From: Pseudomonadota bacterium | Lineage (GTDB): Bacteria; Pseudomonadota; Alphaproteobacteria; Sphingomonadales; Sphingomonadaceae | DNA: 16,734 nt | Reading direction: 5' to 3' | NCBI GenBank assembly: GCA_023445495.1 | Contig: JAEXLC010000336.1 | Location: 1-16,734, forward strand | In this document: piece by piece, positions 15,952 through 16,734 of the stretch | How the letters are laid out: each line of letters begins with the position of its first letter | Numbering within the stretch: the stretch's first letter is position 1 | The notes under the pieces: model-generated | Seen by the model: the letters and a program-made list of their open reading frames with translations, nothing else | What the model was told of the DNA's origin: nothing | Database searches by the model: none | Made by a program: the position numbers and the translations under genes

Positions 15952-16734
15952 GTGAACGACCTCAACGTGATCGACCGGTTCATGGCCGACTTCATCCGCT
16001 ACATCGACAGCGGGTTCGGCCTGCTCGGGCCCGATGTCGGCTTCCTGACATCCGTGCTGATCGGCATCGACATCACGCTCGCCGGCCTGTTCTGGGCGAT
16101 GGGCGGCGAGGACGACATGATCGGCCGCTTCCTCAAGAAGATCCTCTATATCGGCGTGTTCGCGCTGATCCTGAATCGTTTCCAGGCGCTCGCCGACATC
16201 ATCTTCCGCTCCTTCGCCCAGGCAGGGCTGACCGCCGGCGGGGGAACGCTCTCCGCCGACGACCTGCTGCGCCCGGGCCGGCTCGCTGGCACCGGGTTCC
16301 AGGCCGCCTGGCCACTGCTCGACCAGGCGAGCGACCTGCTCGGCTTCACGACCTTCTTCGAGAACTTCATGACGATCATGGTGCTCCTGATCGCCTGGGT
16401 GATCGTGATCGTCGCCTTCTTCATCCTCGCGGTGCAGATGTTCGTCTGCATCCTCGAGTTCAAGCTGACGACGCTCGCCGGGTTCATCCTCGTGCCGTTC
16501 GCGCTGTGGAACCGGACCAGCTTCCTCGCCGAGCGCGTGCTCGGCAACGTCATCTCGTCGGGCATCAAGGTGATGGTGCTCGCCGTCATCGTCGGCATCG
16601 GGTCGGGCTTCTTCACCGAGTTCGCCTCGGCCCTCCAGGGCAAGGAGCCCGATATCGGCCAGGCGATGAGCCTCGTGCTCGCCAGCCTCGCATTGTTCGG
16701 CCTCGGCATCTTCGGCCCGGGCATCGCCTCCGGG
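15952..16734 (+). CDS. trbL: TrbL, VirB6-type polytopic membrane protein, 3' partial
   Basis: Inner-membrane channel component. The frame is open from GTG 15952 to the right edge (261 codons, no stop), so the end of the gene is missing. AAGGAA at 15940-15945 lies 6 nt before the GTG. The start MNDLNVIDRFMADFIRYIDS and the following GLLGPDVGFL are typical of TrbL. Membrane segments are visible at about 30-50, 64-78, 142-164, 168-186, 203-222 and 238-260. The conserved FILAVQMFVCILEFKLTTL stretch (157-175) supports the TrbL/VirB6 family. trbF, trbG and trbI would be expected further right. Confidence 0.93.
   Translation, partial: MNDLNVIDRFMADFIRYIDSGFGLLGPDVGFLTSVLIGIDITLAGLFWAMGGEDDMIGRFLKKILYIGVFALILNRFQALADIIFRSFAQAGLTAGGGTLSADDLLRPGRLAGTGFQAAWPLLDQASDLLGFTTFFENFMTIMVLLIAWVIVIVAFFILAVQMFVCILEFKLTTLAGFILVPFALWNRTSFLAERVLGNVISSGIKVMVLAVIVGIGSGFFTEFASALQGKEPDIGQAMSLVLASLALFGLGIFGPGIASG

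Larger units (their letters stand above)
1..16734 (+). mobile_element. Segment of an IncP/Tn4371-like ICE or conjugative plasmid (relaxase, cargo, traG-trb)
   Basis: Seen: a relaxase gene, then a four-gene signalling cassette, then traG, an RHH gene and trbB-C-D-E-J-L, all on one strand with short gaps or overlaps inside each block. Known: this traG-trb order is typical of IncP-type mating systems and of Tn4371-family integrative elements, whose accessory genes often lie between the relaxase gene and traG. Inferred: the window is the cargo slot plus the left part of the transfer operon, and trbF, trbG and trbI probably follow on the right. No integrase, attachment site, replication gene or partition gene is visible, so ICE and plasmid cannot be told apart here. 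Confidence 0.85.

Noticed and set aside
1..16734. CRISPR arrays, tRNA or rRNA genes.
   Set aside because: No regularly spaced long repeats and no recognisable tRNA or rRNA sequence were seen on either strand.

Overview
The window is a piece of an integrative conjugative element or conjugative plasmid with an IncP/Tn4371-like mating apparatus. The host is probably a sphingomonad or a related alphaproteobacterium. I base this on very high GC in the coding regions, proteins that closely resemble what I remember of sphingomonad DUF3363 relaxases and Trb proteins, and the gene order traG - RHH gene - trbB-C-D-E-J-L. The host is inferred from memory of these families, not from a search. Everything is encoded on the + strand.

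Layout. (1) 1-1832: the 3' part of a VirD2/RlxS-type relaxase gene whose start lies left of the window. (2) 1833-2155: a non-coding gap. (3) 2156-8151: a tightly packed four-gene signalling cassette. It encodes a membrane CHASE3-GAF-coiled coil-histidine kinase-REC-REC-REC hybrid kinase, a CheR methyltransferase, a receiver-less CheB methylesterase and a soluble REC-histidine kinase. The last three genes are translationally coupled (stop/RBS overlap, then two ATGA overlaps). (4) 8152-8654: a non-coding gap of about 500 bp with two hairpins just after the cassette, a helically phased CACC repeat, and a hairpin that presents the traG ribosome binding site. (5) 8655-16734: traG (coupling protein), a ribbon-helix-helix gene, then trbB, trbC, trbD, trbE, trbJ and a trbL that runs off the right edge. 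Two large GC-rich hairpins fill the trbJ-trbL gap, where trbK sits in RP4.

How it fits together. The relaxase nicks and pilots DNA, TraG couples it to the channel, and the Trb proteins build the type IV secretion apparatus: TrbB and TrbE ATPases, TrbC pilin, TrbD and TrbL inner-membrane parts, TrbJ periplasmic. The signalling cassette sits between the relaxase and traG, a place where Tn4371-family elements are known to carry accessory cargo. The cassette has methylation enzymes but no chemoreceptor, CheA, CheW, Hpt or output domain. The most interesting hypothesis is a mobile sensory system in which CheR and CheB adaptively modify the Glu/Gln-rich coiled coil of the hybrid kinase itself.
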